Assembly: GCF_003286415.2 (NCBI RefSeq)
Contig: NZ_CP043450.1
Location: 6,758,001 to 6,822,000, forward strand
Reading direction: 5' to 3'
DNA length: 64,000 nt
Source: Mucilaginibacter rubeus
Lineage (GTDB): Bacteria; Bacteroidota; Bacteroidia; Sphingobacteriales; Sphingobacteriaceae
In this document: positions 26,176 to 34,487 of the stretch, piece by piece
Position numbering within the stretch: position 1 is the stretch's first letter
Layout: each line of letters starts with the position of its first letter
Position numbers and translations under genes: made by a program
The notes under the pieces: model-generated
Seen by the model: only the letters and a program-made list of their open reading frames with translations
The model's database searches: none
Told to the model about the DNA's origin: nothing

Positions 26176-27434
26176 TGGGAAGGTTCAAATATTGGATAGC
26201 AGTTGTGCTTTCGGTCCCCTTGCTATTTTTTAGTCTGCTGCTTCATGCGCAAACGGCAGATACTACTAAAAAAGTTACTTTTACTGATAGCGCAACCCGG
26301 CCACATCCTTTTCAATACGATAAGGATTCCGGTTTGCAGTATAAACAGGGGGATTTTACTTTAACAACCTGGGCTTATGCTGAAAGTTTGTTTTCACCTG
26401 GTGATTATCCCGCATTCAGGCGGGTAAGACAGGGTATGGAGTTTAAACTTCCGGCTTATAACTTTCGGATCAATGGCGAGAAGTATAGAACGGTATTATT
26501 TTATGAGGTGGACTTTACCGACAATAAGTTCTTCCAGGCGACCAAACGTTTTAAGGATTGGGAAAATTTATTTATTTCTTTTCAAAATGCGGACGACCCC
26601 AATAAATTCAGAATACTTTTTGGTGAAAACACGCACATCCTTTCTCGTGAAGATAACCTCTCGTCAGGCAATCTTCCCACCATTAATAGAAGTCTGATCT
26701 TAGAAGAACATGGCTCCGTAAATAATTTCGGCGTGCAGTGGGGCTTGCAAATACAAAAGCAAATTAATCCTACTATGCTTCTGCAATTTGCCATGCAGGA
26801 TAACCGGGGTTCAATGAACACGGATACGCCACGGTACCAGTTTTGGAAAGATATAGCCGTTAAGGTAACAAAAACCTTAATCACCCCAACGGGTAAATGC
26901 CCCGAAAGATTAAACGTGGGTATTGCCATTGACCGGACAGCTGATATTACCAACAGAAGTTTTGTTTTTGCGTCCGCAATAAACCAGGTTTCGCTTGGGA
27001 GCACACCCGCTACCGGGAATAAATTCAGTTTTGAAAACAATTTGGATTATACCAATAGCCTTGGCGAGCATTTATATACGTTTGAATATGAAACGATTTA
27101 TTCCCGTTATTCAGATCAGGGTTTAAATCTTGCAGGCGGCTATGCGATGCTGCAATTTCAGCTCTTTGATAAAGAAAGTACAGGCGATCTGGTTCCCTTT
27201 GCCATGTATGACCTTGTTAATTTGTCAAATAGGGTCCAGACCGCTACAGAACAGGCAATCAGGTTAGGATTCAATTATAACTTGCCTTTTACACATAAAT
27301 TGGTAAACTTCCATGTCGAATACGCCAAACACTTTTTAAACGGTTCTTCACAAATAATTAGTCCGGGCCAGCGAAATTTTGATGAGTTTCGTTTTGAATT
27401 CCGGGTGAACGTTGCAAGATATTTAAGATTTTAA
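26175..27434 (+). CDS. Outer-membrane porin, OprO/P-like
   Basis: A 419-residue exported protein (signal peptide ~1-27, ending LHAQ) rich in alternating beta-strand patterns and ending with an aromatic residue (VARYLRF), as outer-membrane barrels do. FGENTHILSREDNLSSGNLP and the following NRSLILEE resemble the region of phosphate-selective porins O/P that precedes the pore loop. It is translationally coupled to the upstream oxidoreductase (TAATG overlap). It may admit phosphate, arsenate or another anion, which would suit the arsenic operon that follows; this is inference. Confidence 0.65.
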   Translation: MGRFKYWIAVVLSVPLLFFSLLLHAQTADTTKKVTFTDSATRPHPFQYDKDSGLQYKQGDFTLTTWAYAESLFSPGDYPAFRRVRQGMEFKLPAYNFRINGEKYRTVLFYEVDFTDNKFFQATKRFKDWENLFISFQNADDPNKFRILFGENTHILSREDNLSSGNLPTINRSLILEEHGSVNNFGVQWGLQIQKQINPTMLLQFAMQDNRGSMNTDTPRYQFWKDIAVKVTKTLITPTGKCPERLNVGIAIDRTADITNRSFVFASAINQVSLGSTPATGNKFSFENNLDYTNSLGEHLYTFEYETIYSRYSDQGLNLAGGYAMLQFQLFDKESTGDLVPFAMYDLVNLSNRVQTATEQAIRLGFNYNLPFTHKLVNFHVEYAKHFLNGSSQIISPGQRNFDEFRFEFRVNVARYLRF

Positions 27435-27598
27435 ATTTATACCAAACGTTATTTGGATACTATCGCGCCTCACTTACTGCTTTTCCTTTGAATGAAGCTT
27501 TTTCGCCACTCAAAGCATATATAAATTATTTAATAAATTACTTACGGATTTATGAAACTGAAGTAAAAATTAATTTGATAATTGAATTATTAATCGTA

Positions 27599-27610
27599 AT
27601 ATTGCAATAT
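27599..27610. promoter_or_regulatory. ArsR operator, upstream of arsR
   Basis: The perfect palindrome ATATTGCAATAT ends 5 bp before the arsR ATG. An almost identical site precedes the next gene, which supports an autoregulatory operator. Confidence 0.75.
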
Positions 27611-27615
27611 AAAGT

Positions 27616-27945
27616 ATGGGCTTAACTAAAACAGAAATATTCACCGAAAAACAGAACAGGTTAGCAGTGATGCTTAAAGCTATCGCGCATCCTGCCCGTA
27701 TCGCTATCTTACAGGAGATCATTAAATCTAATACCTGTATTTGCGGCGACCTGGTAGATGAGCTGGGCTTGGCGCAGCCAACCATTTCGCAGCATTTAAA
27801 AGAACTGAAAAATGCCGGACTGATACAGGGAACGATTGAAGGCGTTAGCGTATGCTACTGCATCAACCCGCCGGTTTGGAATGAACTGCGTGAACAGATG
27901 AGTGGTTTCTTTGCGGCTTATGATCTGAAAGCGACCTGCTGTTAA
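27616..27945 (+). CDS. arsR: ArsR-family arsenic-responsive repressor
   Basis: A 109-residue winged-helix protein. The helix-turn-helix covers ~45-75 (LGLAQPTISQHLKELKNAGL). The Cys pair in NTCICGDLV matches the arsenite-binding alpha-3 site of classical ArsR (C-x-C), and the C-terminus adds KATCC, two more thiols. When arsenite binds, the repressor leaves DNA. It heads the arsenic genes and has palindromic sites before itself and before the DUF6428 gene. Confidence 0.95.
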   Translation: MGLTKTEIFTEKQNRLAVMLKAIAHPARIAILQEIIKSNTCICGDLVDELGLAQPTISQHLKELKNAGLIQGTIEGVSVCYCINPPVWNELREQMSGFFAAYDLKATCC

Positions 27946-27965
27946 AAAAATTTGATTAAATCCAT

Positions 27966-27980
27966 CGCAATATTGCAATA
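27966..27980. promoter_or_regulatory. ArsR operator, upstream of the DUF6428 gene
   Basis: TATTGCAATA (27971-27980), preceded by CGCAA, repeats the core and left flank of the site upstream of arsR. It lies 20 bp before the DUF6428 ATG and would place the rest of the operon under ArsR control. Confidence 0.7.
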
Positions 27981-27999
27981 ATATAATAACCATAAAGCC

Positions 28000-28572
28000 A
28001 TGAATAAAGTAGAAGCGATCAGCTGGAAAACCTTCAAAGACACCTTATCACAGCATCCCGACCTTGACCTGCAATTCCAATATGCAGAGGGCAAACTGGT
28101 AGATGCAGCCTATCATATTACCGAGATCAAACAAGCGCCGATCACTTCAGTAGATTGTGGTGGTGTGATGAACGCTTGGACGGAGATCATTGTGCAGTTA
28201 TGGGTACCAGAGAATGCTGAACAACAGGAACGCTCCATGAAAGTAGGTAAGGCTTTGTCTATTGTTGATATCGTAGAAAAAATGTTGCCGCTTAATCCTA
28301 ACGGCACGGTAAAGATCGAGTTTGGTAATTCAGCGTTTGATACCCGCCAGATGTTCCCAAATGAAATGATAATCGACGGCAACGCGTTGACTGTTGACCT
28401 GCGCCCTGATGCGGTACAATGTAAAGCTATCGGTCGTGGCGGTAGTTGCGGTACGACTGAAAAAGGTGAAGAGTGCTGCACACCTGCGGTAGTGGAAAAA
28501 CCTAAAGTACAATTAGTCAACCTTGCTGCACCAGCGGAAGCTTGCTGCACACCGGGAGGGGGCGGCTGCTAA
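28000..28572 (+). CDS. DUF6428-family protein with cysteine-rich tail
   Basis: A 190-residue cytoplasmic protein. The body (~1-140) resembles the DUF6428 proteins seen in Bacteroidota arsenic operons. The last ~45 residues contain GGSCG, GEECCTP, EACCTP and GGGGC, giving seven cysteines that could bind arsenite or metals. It lies between arsR and arsN2 with an ArsR-type palindrome upstream. A carrier of As(III) to ACR3 is one possibility, but no function is established here. Confidence 0.8.
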   Translation: MNKVEAISWKTFKDTLSQHPDLDLQFQYAEGKLVDAAYHITEIKQAPITSVDCGGVMNAWTEIIVQLWVPENAEQQERSMKVGKALSIVDIVEKMLPLNPNGTVKIEFGNSAFDTRQMFPNEMIIDGNALTVDLRPDAVQCKAIGRGGSCGTTEKGEECCTPAVVEKPKVQLVNLAAPAEACCTPGGGGC

Positions 28573-28582
28573 ATATTATAAA

Positions 28583-29008
28583 ATGATCATCGACAAGGCC
28601 CAACCCTATAAAGAAAAAATGATCGAATTGCTGGCGGCTGAAAAGCTGCCGGTAGCCGACCTACCCGAAAAGCTGGATAACTTTATTGTTGCCATCCAGG
28701 ACGGTATAGTGGTTGGTGTAGCCGGTGTAGAAGTTTATGGAAATAACGGATTACTGAGGTCTTTAGCTGTGCATCCTGAACACAGAGGTGCCGGGATAGC
28801 AGGTAAACTATTAGCACGGCTGAACAGCATAAGTAAAAAGAATAGCCTTACAGCTTTATATCTGCTCACAGAAACCGCACCAGCTTACTTCGAGCGAAAG
28901 AAGTATAGCAAAATAACGCGCGAAGAAGTACCAGTCGAGGTTCAGCAATCATCCGAGTTCAGCCATGTTTGCCCGGTATCGGCCATTGTTATGAAAAAAG
29001 AATTATGA
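28583..29008 (+). CDS. arsN2: Arsenic-resistance N-acetyltransferase ArsN2-type (GNAT)
   Basis: A 141-residue GNAT protein. The acetyl-CoA motif is LAVHPEHRGAGIAGKL; YGNNGLLRSL, LYLLTETAPAYFERKKY and the C-terminal FSHVCPVSAIVM match the ArsN2 pattern. ArsN proteins are linked to resistance to arsenicals, and ArsN1 acetylates phosphinothricin-like arsinothricin; the ArsN2 substrate is less certain. I chose the ATG at 28583, 10 bp after the DUF6428 stop. The TGA overlaps the arsC ATG (ATGA), showing coupling. Confidence 0.88.
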   Translation: MIIDKAQPYKEKMIELLAAEKLPVADLPEKLDNFIVAIQDGIVVGVAGVEVYGNNGLLRSLAVHPEHRGAGIAGKLLARLNSISKKNSLTALYLLTETAPAYFERKKYSKITREEVPVEVQQSSEFSHVCPVSAIVMKKEL

Positions 29009-29427
29009 GTAAGAAAAATATATTAGTACTCTGCACCGGCAATAGCTGTCGCAGCCAGTTAGCCGAGGGTTACCTACATTATTTTGCAGGTGACAAGGCC
29101 AATGTTTACAGCGCGGGTATTGAAACCCACGGTGTCAATCCAAAGGCGATTCAGGTGATGGCCGAAGATCATATTGATATCTCGAAGCACACTTCTAATT
29201 ATGTGGATGAGTATATCGCCATCCCATTTGACCAGGTGATCACCGTTTGTGATAACGCGAATGAAGCCTGCCCGTTCTTTCCCGGTAAGGTCGAACGCTT
29301 TCACGAGAACTTTCCCGACCCGGCCAAAGCTACCGGCACACCCGAAGAAGTAATGGCCGAGTTTCGCCGGGTTAGAGATATGATTAAAATTTACGCAGCC
29401 AACTTTGTAGCCGAACACGTTAACTAA
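29005..29427 (+). CDS. arsC: Arsenate reductase, LMW-phosphatase type
   Basis: A 140-residue enzyme that reduces As(V) to As(III). The catalytic P-loop CTGNSCRS (C-x5-R-S) lies at residues 8-15, followed by QLAEGY. Further cysteines lie in VCDNANEACPFFPG, matching the thioredoxin-coupled pI258 group. DPAKATGTPEEVMAEFRRVR contains the general-acid Asp. The ATG at 29005 overlaps the arsN2 stop. Arsenite produced here would leave through the ACR3 pump two genes on. Confidence 0.96.
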   Translation: MSKKNILVLCTGNSCRSQLAEGYLHYFAGDKANVYSAGIETHGVNPKAIQVMAEDHIDISKHTSNYVDEYIAIPFDQVITVCDNANEACPFFPGKVERFHENFPDPAKATGTPEEVMAEFRRVRDMIKIYAANFVAEHVN

Positions 29428-29491
29428 CCCTTTTTTACTCTTATATATCGTTAAATAGCAATAAACCAATTAAACCATAAAACTTAAAATC

Positions 29492-30118
29492 ATGAAAAAC
29501 TTATCCCTATTTTTCTTAGCAGGCTTACTGGTTGTAAGTTCGGCTTTCGCACCTGCCGGTGACCCTATTTATGCTGAGCTGGCACAGACTTTCAAATTGC
29601 TCAAAAAAAATACCCCTATTACAAATGACCGTCAGGATGAACTCGGTGGCATCCAGCAATTGGGTATTGTTACCAAAGGCAAAAAATTGCCGGTGATCGT
29701 CGAGTTTGTGGGCAATGATGGCTTTAGCGCACCTATTGCCAAGGCCGTGCTAAAAGCTGCGCTGGCTTCTTACGGTATAAATGATGTGAAAATCTTTGTT
29801 GTTGGCGCAGCCGCGTCTCCTAAAGTTGCACCGACACTCGCAAAACTCGGCTTTAAAGTAAGCGGCGATGAAGCCAAGTATAACGACCAGGGTGGTTCGG
29901 TTACCTTAGAAAGTTCGCCCTCAAATCCGCAGGCAATTCATATACTGGCACAGGAAAGCGCGGCATCGCTGCTGGCCAGCCCTGATAAGTTCGCCGTTAA
30001 ATTGAAATATTCGCCCATTTCAGCAGGTGCGACCGATGAGCAGTACGAGGTACAGGCCAAACTGATCACAGCGGAAATGCTTTTTGCCGCTTCTAAATTC
30101 AAAGAAAACTGGAAGTAG
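29492..30118 (+). CDS. Exported phosphatase-like protein lacking catalytic residues
   Basis: A 208-residue protein with a clear signal peptide (MKNLSLFFLAGLLVVSSAFA). The mature part follows the layout of the ~210-residue protein-tyrosine-phosphatase-like ArsC homologs of Bacteroidota ars operons. There is a helical N-terminus with TNDRQDELGGIQQLG, a strand then loop (VIVEFVGNDGFSAPIAKAV), ASYGI, LAKLGFKV, and a C-terminal YEVQAKLITAEMLFAASKF. At the P-loop position, where those enzymes have CTHNSRRS, this protein has VGNDGFSA, with neither Cys nor Arg. It is probably a non-catalytic periplasmic relative. The homology is my reading and needs structural comparison. Confidence 0.6.
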   Translation: MKNLSLFFLAGLLVVSSAFAPAGDPIYAELAQTFKLLKKNTPITNDRQDELGGIQQLGIVTKGKKLPVIVEFVGNDGFSAPIAKAVLKAALASYGINDVKIFVVGAAASPKVAPTLAKLGFKVSGDEAKYNDQGGSVTLESSPSNPQAIHILAQESAASLLASPDKFAVKLKYSPISAGATDEQYEVQAKLITAEMLFAASKFKENWK

Positions 30119-30161
30119 TTTACACTCTATTCATATTAAAACACGATATACGCAATAAATT

Positions 30162-31247
30162 ATGTCAGCAAACAACTGTACCCCGGTTGCCGAACGCAAA
30201 AAACTCAGTTTCCTTGACCGTTATTTAACGCTTTGGATATTCCTGGCTATGGCCATTGGTGTTGGCGTAGGTTACTTTATTCCCTCATCATCTGGCTTTA
30301 TCAACTCGTTTTCCAGCGGAACGACCAATATCCCTTTGGCGATTGGTTTGATCCTGATGATGTACCCGCCATTGGCAAAAGTAAAATACGAAAACATGGG
30401 CGAGGTATTCAGGGATACCAAAGTATTGAGCGCCTCGCTCATCCTTAACTGGATCATCGGGCCAATACTGATGTTTATTTTGGCAATCACTTTATTACGC
30501 GACCATCCGGCTTATATGGTTGGATTGATCTTAATTGGCCTTGCCCGATGTATCGCCATGGTCGTGGTATGGAATGAATTGGCTGAGGGCAACCGGGAAT
30601 ATGCCGCAGGACTGATCGCATTGAACAGCATCTTTCAGGTATTACTATATAGTGTTTATGCCTATGTATTTATAACTGTGTTGCCGCCACTGTTCGGACT
30701 GAAGGGTTTAGCGGTGAACATCACCATTGGTGAGATCGCTAAAAGTGTCGGTATTTATTTGGGTATCCCTTTTGCCGCCGGTGTGATCAGCCGTTACTCT
30801 TTAATCAAACTAAAAGGCGAAGAATGGTTCCAAACGAAATATGTGCCTTTTATCTCACCGATAACACTCATCGCTTTATTGTTTACTATCGTGGTGATGT
30901 TCAGCCTGAAAGGCAACCTGATCGTTCAGATACCGTTTGATGTACTCCGTATCGCAATACCATTGGTGATCTACTTTACCATCATGTTCGTGCTGAGCTT
31001 TTTTATCGGCAAGTCGTTTGGTGCAGACTATTCCCGTTCAACATCGATAGCTTTTACAGCTACGGGTAACAACTTTGAACTGGCCATTGCTGTTGCCATT
31101 GGGGTGTTCGGCATCAATTCCGGCGAAGCCTTTGCCGGTGTGATCGGCCCTTTGGTGGAAGTACCTGCCCTGATCGCTTTGGTAAACCTCGCTTTTTACT
31201 TCCGAAAGAAATATTATACCGCTAAAACTTTAACGCCTGTTCAATAA
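30162..31247 (+). CDS. arsB: ACR3-family arsenite efflux transporter
   Basis: A 361-residue inner-membrane carrier with ten predicted helices that exports arsenite using the proton gradient. The family's essential cysteine is in the GLARCIAMVVVWN motif (helix 4), and the conserved ATGNNFELAIAVAIGVFG motif is near residue 305. It is ACR3-type rather than ArsB-type despite the traditional symbol. Its TAA overlaps the start of the first metallophosphoesterase gene, so these are translated together. Confidence 0.95.
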   Translation: MSANNCTPVAERKKLSFLDRYLTLWIFLAMAIGVGVGYFIPSSSGFINSFSSGTTNIPLAIGLILMMYPPLAKVKYENMGEVFRDTKVLSASLILNWIIGPILMFILAITLLRDHPAYMVGLILIGLARCIAMVVVWNELAEGNREYAAGLIALNSIFQVLLYSVYAYVFITVLPPLFGLKGLAVNITIGEIAKSVGIYLGIPFAAGVISRYSLIKLKGEEWFQTKYVPFISPITLIALLFTIVVMFSLKGNLIVQIPFDVLRIAIPLVIYFTIMFVLSFFIGKSFGADYSRSTSIAFTATGNNFELAIAVAIGVFGINSGEAFAGVIGPLVEVPALIALVNLAFYFRKKYYTAKTLTPVQ

Positions 31248-32005
31248 TGAAGATCGCCCTTTTTTCAGATATACATGCCAATTTACCGGCGCTGGAAGCT
31301 TTTTTTGCTGATGTTGAATTACAAAAGCCTGATGCCATTTATTGCCTCGGTGACCTGGTAGGCTATAACATCTGGCCGAATGAGGTTATTGATGAGATCC
31401 GTAAACGCAATATACCCTGCATCACCGGCAATTATGACTTCGGTATCGGACGACACAGCGATGATTGCGGCTGTGCTTATAAAACAGACGAGGAAAAAGC
31501 TTTAGGCAAAATATCTATCGCTTATACCAACGAGGTGGTGAAAGATGAGCAGCGGGCTTATTTGCGCACACTGCCAGCCCATATCCGTTTAGAGTTCCAG
31601 TTGAACAATGATAAATTGAATGTGCTTTTTGTGCATGGCAGCCCCCGCAAAGTGAATGAATACCTGTTTGAGGACAGGGATGAAAAAAGTATGCTACGCA
31701 TTATGGAGCAGGCCGATGCGGATGTCGTGTGTTTTGGCCATACACACCAACCTTACCATCGGATACTGGAGGCGAACGACCAGTATTATCAGGCCATTAA
31801 TATCGGTTCGGTAGGCAAACCGAAAGATAAAGACCCGCGCGGCGGTTATGTATTATTAAACATCAATGAAAGTAGCTCAAAAATGGATAAGGATAGCATA
31901 CAGGTGGAATTTATGCGCTTTGACTATGATATTGAAAAAGCCGCCAAAGCGGTTGAAGATAGCCCGCTACCCAATGAGTATGCAGATATGTTAAGGAACG
32001 GCTAA
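31247..32005 (+). CDS. Metallophosphoesterase, paralog 1
   Basis: A 252-residue calcineurin-like phosphoesterase of the YfcE/ApaH-like group. Metal ligands are visible: SDIHAN (D-x-H), CLGDLVGYN (GD), GNYD in place of GNHD, FVHGSP and GHTHQPYHR. Compared with paralog 2 it has an extra segment (~64-95) with DDCGCAYKTDEEK, adding two cysteines. It overlaps the ACR3 stop by one base. A phosphatase co-transcribed with arsenic genes is unusual; it may remove phosphate from, or hydrolyse, arsenic-affected metabolites, but no substrate can be assigned. Confidence 0.9.
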   Translation: MKIALFSDIHANLPALEAFFADVELQKPDAIYCLGDLVGYNIWPNEVIDEIRKRNIPCITGNYDFGIGRHSDDCGCAYKTDEEKALGKISIAYTNEVVKDEQRAYLRTLPAHIRLEFQLNNDKLNVLFVHGSPRKVNEYLFEDRDEKSMLRIMEQADADVVCFGHTHQPYHRILEANDQYYQAINIGSVGKPKDKDPRGGYVLLNINESSSKMDKDSIQVEFMRFDYDIEKAAKAVEDSPLPNEYADMLRNG

Positions 32006-32006
32006 G

Positions 32007-32663
32007 ATGAGGATCGCACTTTTTTCTGATATACACGCCAACTTACCGGCGTTTGAAACATTTCTGGCTGATCTGGACAGCCGAAAAGTAGATGCGGTTT
32101 ATTGTTTAGGCGATATGATCGGCTATAACATCTGGCCTAATGAAATCATCGCCGAAATACGTAGGCGCGGTATCGCTACATTGGCGGGTAACCATGACCA
32201 AAAAAGTAAAGGCTATGCTTATGAACTGGTATCGGCAAATAATCGGCAATATCTTAATACTTTACCGTCGCATATCAAACTGGAATATCAGCTCAACAAT
32301 GACCAATTGAATATTGTACTGGCGCACGGCAGCACCCGCAGTATCAATGAATATGTCCTGGAGGATACAGACGAAGCCTATGTGCTGGATATGATGATCG
32401 AAGCCAAAGCTGACATTTTATGTGTCGGCCATTCCCACAAGCCCTACCACCGCATCATTGGTGAAAAGCATGTGATTAATATTGGGTCTGTTGGCAAACC
32501 TAAAGATGGAGATCCCCGCGGCTGTTATGTGTTGCTGACTCTTGAAAATGACATCCAGGTAGAATTTGTCCGATTCTGCTATAACATAGAAAAAGCGGTA
32601 AAGGCCATTGAAGGTAGTCCATTAGCAGATGATCTGGCTGACAGATTACGTAAAGCCAATTAA
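32007..32663 (+). CDS. Metallophosphoesterase, paralog 2
   Basis: A 218-residue tandem copy of the preceding gene (start MRIALFSDIHANLPA), one base downstream of its stop. All metal ligands are kept (SDIHAN, CLGDMIGYN, GNHD, AHGST, GHSHKPYHR). It lacks the cysteine-containing insertion of paralog 1. Divergence of the two is substantial, so the duplication is old and both are probably useful. It is the last gene of the arsenic operon. Confidence 0.9.
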   Translation: MRIALFSDIHANLPAFETFLADLDSRKVDAVYCLGDMIGYNIWPNEIIAEIRRRGIATLAGNHDQKSKGYAYELVSANNRQYLNTLPSHIKLEYQLNNDQLNIVLAHGSTRSINEYVLEDTDEAYVLDMMIEAKADILCVGHSHKPYHRIIGEKHVINIGSVGKPKDGDPRGCYVLLTLENDIQVEFVRFCYNIEKAVKAIEGSPLADDLADRLRKAN

Positions 32664-32836
32664 TACACTTTTTAGGTAATCTCACCTCTTTATTTTACAC
32701 ATCATTTCCATTTTTGAATATCGCTTTTCTGTTCAACAAGTAAGCACCATTGAACCATGTGTTATAAACCTACTTCTGATCGTTCATATATTCGGTAATA
32801 ACAGATTGTGAATGTTCACTCAAGAGTATCGATAAA

Positions 32837-32870
32837 ATTTAGGGCATCCGCTTTTACGGATACCCTAAAT
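32837..32870. terminator. Convergent-end stem-loop after the ars operon
   Basis: ATTTAGGG (32837-32844) pairs with CCCTAAAT (32863-32870), and ATCCG (32846-32850) with CGGAT (32857-32861). It is a strong hairpin between convergent genes but lacks a clear T-run in either direction. Confidence 0.5.
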
Positions 32871-32917
32871 TAGCAAAGTTTAATAGATCGCAGTGTTTTT
32901 GGCAAAGTAAAGCTTTT

Positions 32918-33553
32918 CTATAGATCCCTTACCGCTTTTATTCTTCTAACGATCTCTCCAGTTAGACCATCCTGGATGATCTCCCCGTTTACAATCTTAT
33001 AATCATCTTCCTCGAAAACTTCCAAGTGAGCAACGATGGCTCCGTTGATATGAATGTCAAATCCTGGCCCATTCTGTACGATCCCGATCACGTTATCATC
33101 AGGGCCGAACAGGAAGTAAGGCGAGATATCATATAAGGGATGTTCCATGATCGCAGCAAGCTGCGCATCGCTCATGTAAAAGGCACTTTCCGGGTCATGC
33201 AGATCTTCTTCCTTTAAAACCGGTTGGTTATCTGCTTGGTCGAACCACTCTTCCACATGATCCTGAATGATCTTTACCAATTGCGCAACTTCCAATTCCT
33301 CAAGGATTTGTCCATCGTACCGCCACTCGAAAAAGTTTTCGTTAAAGAAGGTAATAGCGCCTGCAAAACCCATGTAAGTATCCATATCTAATTCTGCCGT
33401 TCTTGGGTTGCCATTGGAAAGGAAGTAAAACAATTGAAAAACGCCGGTGATACTGGTCCGGTTATTGAAACCGGGTATGGTTACGGGTACAATTTTGATC
33501 GCGGCAAGCCCGCCTGATTTCTTTTGAATTTTATAAACAATGTGCTGATTCAT
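32918..33553 (-). CDS. Hypothetical protein
   Basis: A 211-residue acidic soluble protein starting MNQHIVYKIQKKSGG, with no signal peptide or membrane helices. Hydrophobic and aromatic patterns suggest a mixed alpha/beta fold. No domain recognised. It sits alone on the minus strand between the arsenic operon and a Cys/His-rich exported protein. Confidence is in the coding status only. Confidence 0.7.
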   Translation of the reverse strand: MNQHIVYKIQKKSGGLAAIKIVPVTIPGFNNRTSITGVFQLFYFLSNGNPRTAELDMDTYMGFAGAITFFNENFFEWRYDGQILEELEVAQLVKIIQDHVEEWFDQADNQPVLKEEDLHDPESAFYMSDAQLAAIMEHPLYDISPYFLFGPDDNVIGIVQNGPGFDIHINGAIVAHLEVFEEDDYKIVNGEIIQDGLTGEIVRRIKAVRDL

Positions 33554-33560
33554 ACTCCCA

Positions 33561-33594
33561 GGCAGTAGTTAAGGTTCGACCATGGGCTACTGCC
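33561..33594. other. Inverted repeat upstream of the hypothetical gene
   Basis: GGCAGTAG (33561-33568) and CTACTGCC (33587-33594) are exact inverted copies with an 18-nt loop, starting 8 bp upstream of the ATG at 33553. It could be an operator or a 5'-UTR hairpin. Confidence 0.4.
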
Positions 33595-33798
33595 GTTAAT
33601 TAAAGAATATAAACGAGGATAATATACAGTTGCATCAGTTATATTTTTCCCAACTTGTTTTAAAAACGCAGGTATATAGGGCCAATTTTCCAACCGGAAA
33701 TGAGCCGCAATTAAAATTAAATGTAAGGTCATGATAATAATTCAAGCTAAAAAATGAGATAATAGGTATCCTGGCCGGGAGCCCGGCATTAGCTTGGA

Positions 33799-34218
33799 TC
33801 AGATCAAAAGAGCTTTGTTGGAAATATAGATCGGTTGGCTGTGCAGAAAAGGCGGCCCTGTGGGCCTTGGCCAGCTGATCCTACTCGTAATATGTAATGG
33901 GATATACAGAGCGGTATCAGCTTGCAGAATTGCAGTGGCCACATCTGCAGGTCGAAAGGTAAAATGAGCATGGGCTTTTGCATTTTCTTTGACTACATAG
34001 GTGCCATGGTGATAGCAGCAATTACAATCGCCCTTTTTGCAGTCCTCATCACTTTCCTTTTCATCATGAGTATGATCGTTGCCCGAAACAAACGCTTCAC
34101 CATTCTTTGCTAATTGAACATAAAAATAATCCGTCGCGCAATGGAGCAGACATGCATAAGCGCCTGTTGAAAGCAACAGGTAAAATGATGTCATTATTAA
34201 AGCACAGATCTTTCTCAT
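33799..34218 (-). CDS. Small exported Cys/His-rich protein
   Basis: A 139-residue protein with a signal peptide (MRKICALIMTSFYLLLSTGAYA). A metal-binding-type cluster HTHDEKESDEDCKKGDCNCC is followed by YHHG, and a C-terminal WPRPTGPPF motif is present. It probably binds metal ions in the periplasm. It fits the theme of small exported proteins near cation exporters here, although its C-terminus differs from the others. It lies next to the AraC regulator. Exact family not recognised. Confidence 0.7.
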   Translation of the reverse strand: MRKICALIMTSFYLLLSTGAYACLLHCATDYFYVQLAKNGEAFVSGNDHTHDEKESDEDCKKGDCNCCYHHGTYVVKENAKAHAHFTFRPADVATAILQADTALYIPLHITSRISWPRPTGPPFLHSQPIYISNKALLI

Positions 34219-34487
34219 GAAGTACTTCCAGGCTAAAGGTATAAAAAAACAAATTCAGAATTTGATTCGTCGCACTTTTCGTTTTTAAAAGCTATGCCCT
34301 GTTGTTAGAAATTAAGAAATTTCATTCCATTTAGCAAACTCCCGGGAACGAAACTAAATGTGATATGGACAAAGCACCTGAATTTCCGCATAATAGCGTT
34401 GCAGCTTCCGCAATTTCATGTGTCTCCGCTTGTATTATCAAATGTTAAAATGAACTGTTTATTTGACGACCGAAGCTGAAATTCTGT
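34219..34487. other. Gene-free spacer
   Basis: No gene, repeat or strong hairpin seen between the Cys/His-rich gene and the AraC regulator gene, both on the minus strand. It probably contains the promoter of the former; TACCTTTA lies about 15 nt before its ATG, one base from the -7 consensus. Confidence 0.3.

Noticed and set aside
33550..33732. 60-codon minus-strand ORF overlapping the start of the gene at 32918
   Set aside because: It crosses an inverted repeat and has no motif. The stop/start overlap is tempting but unsupported.
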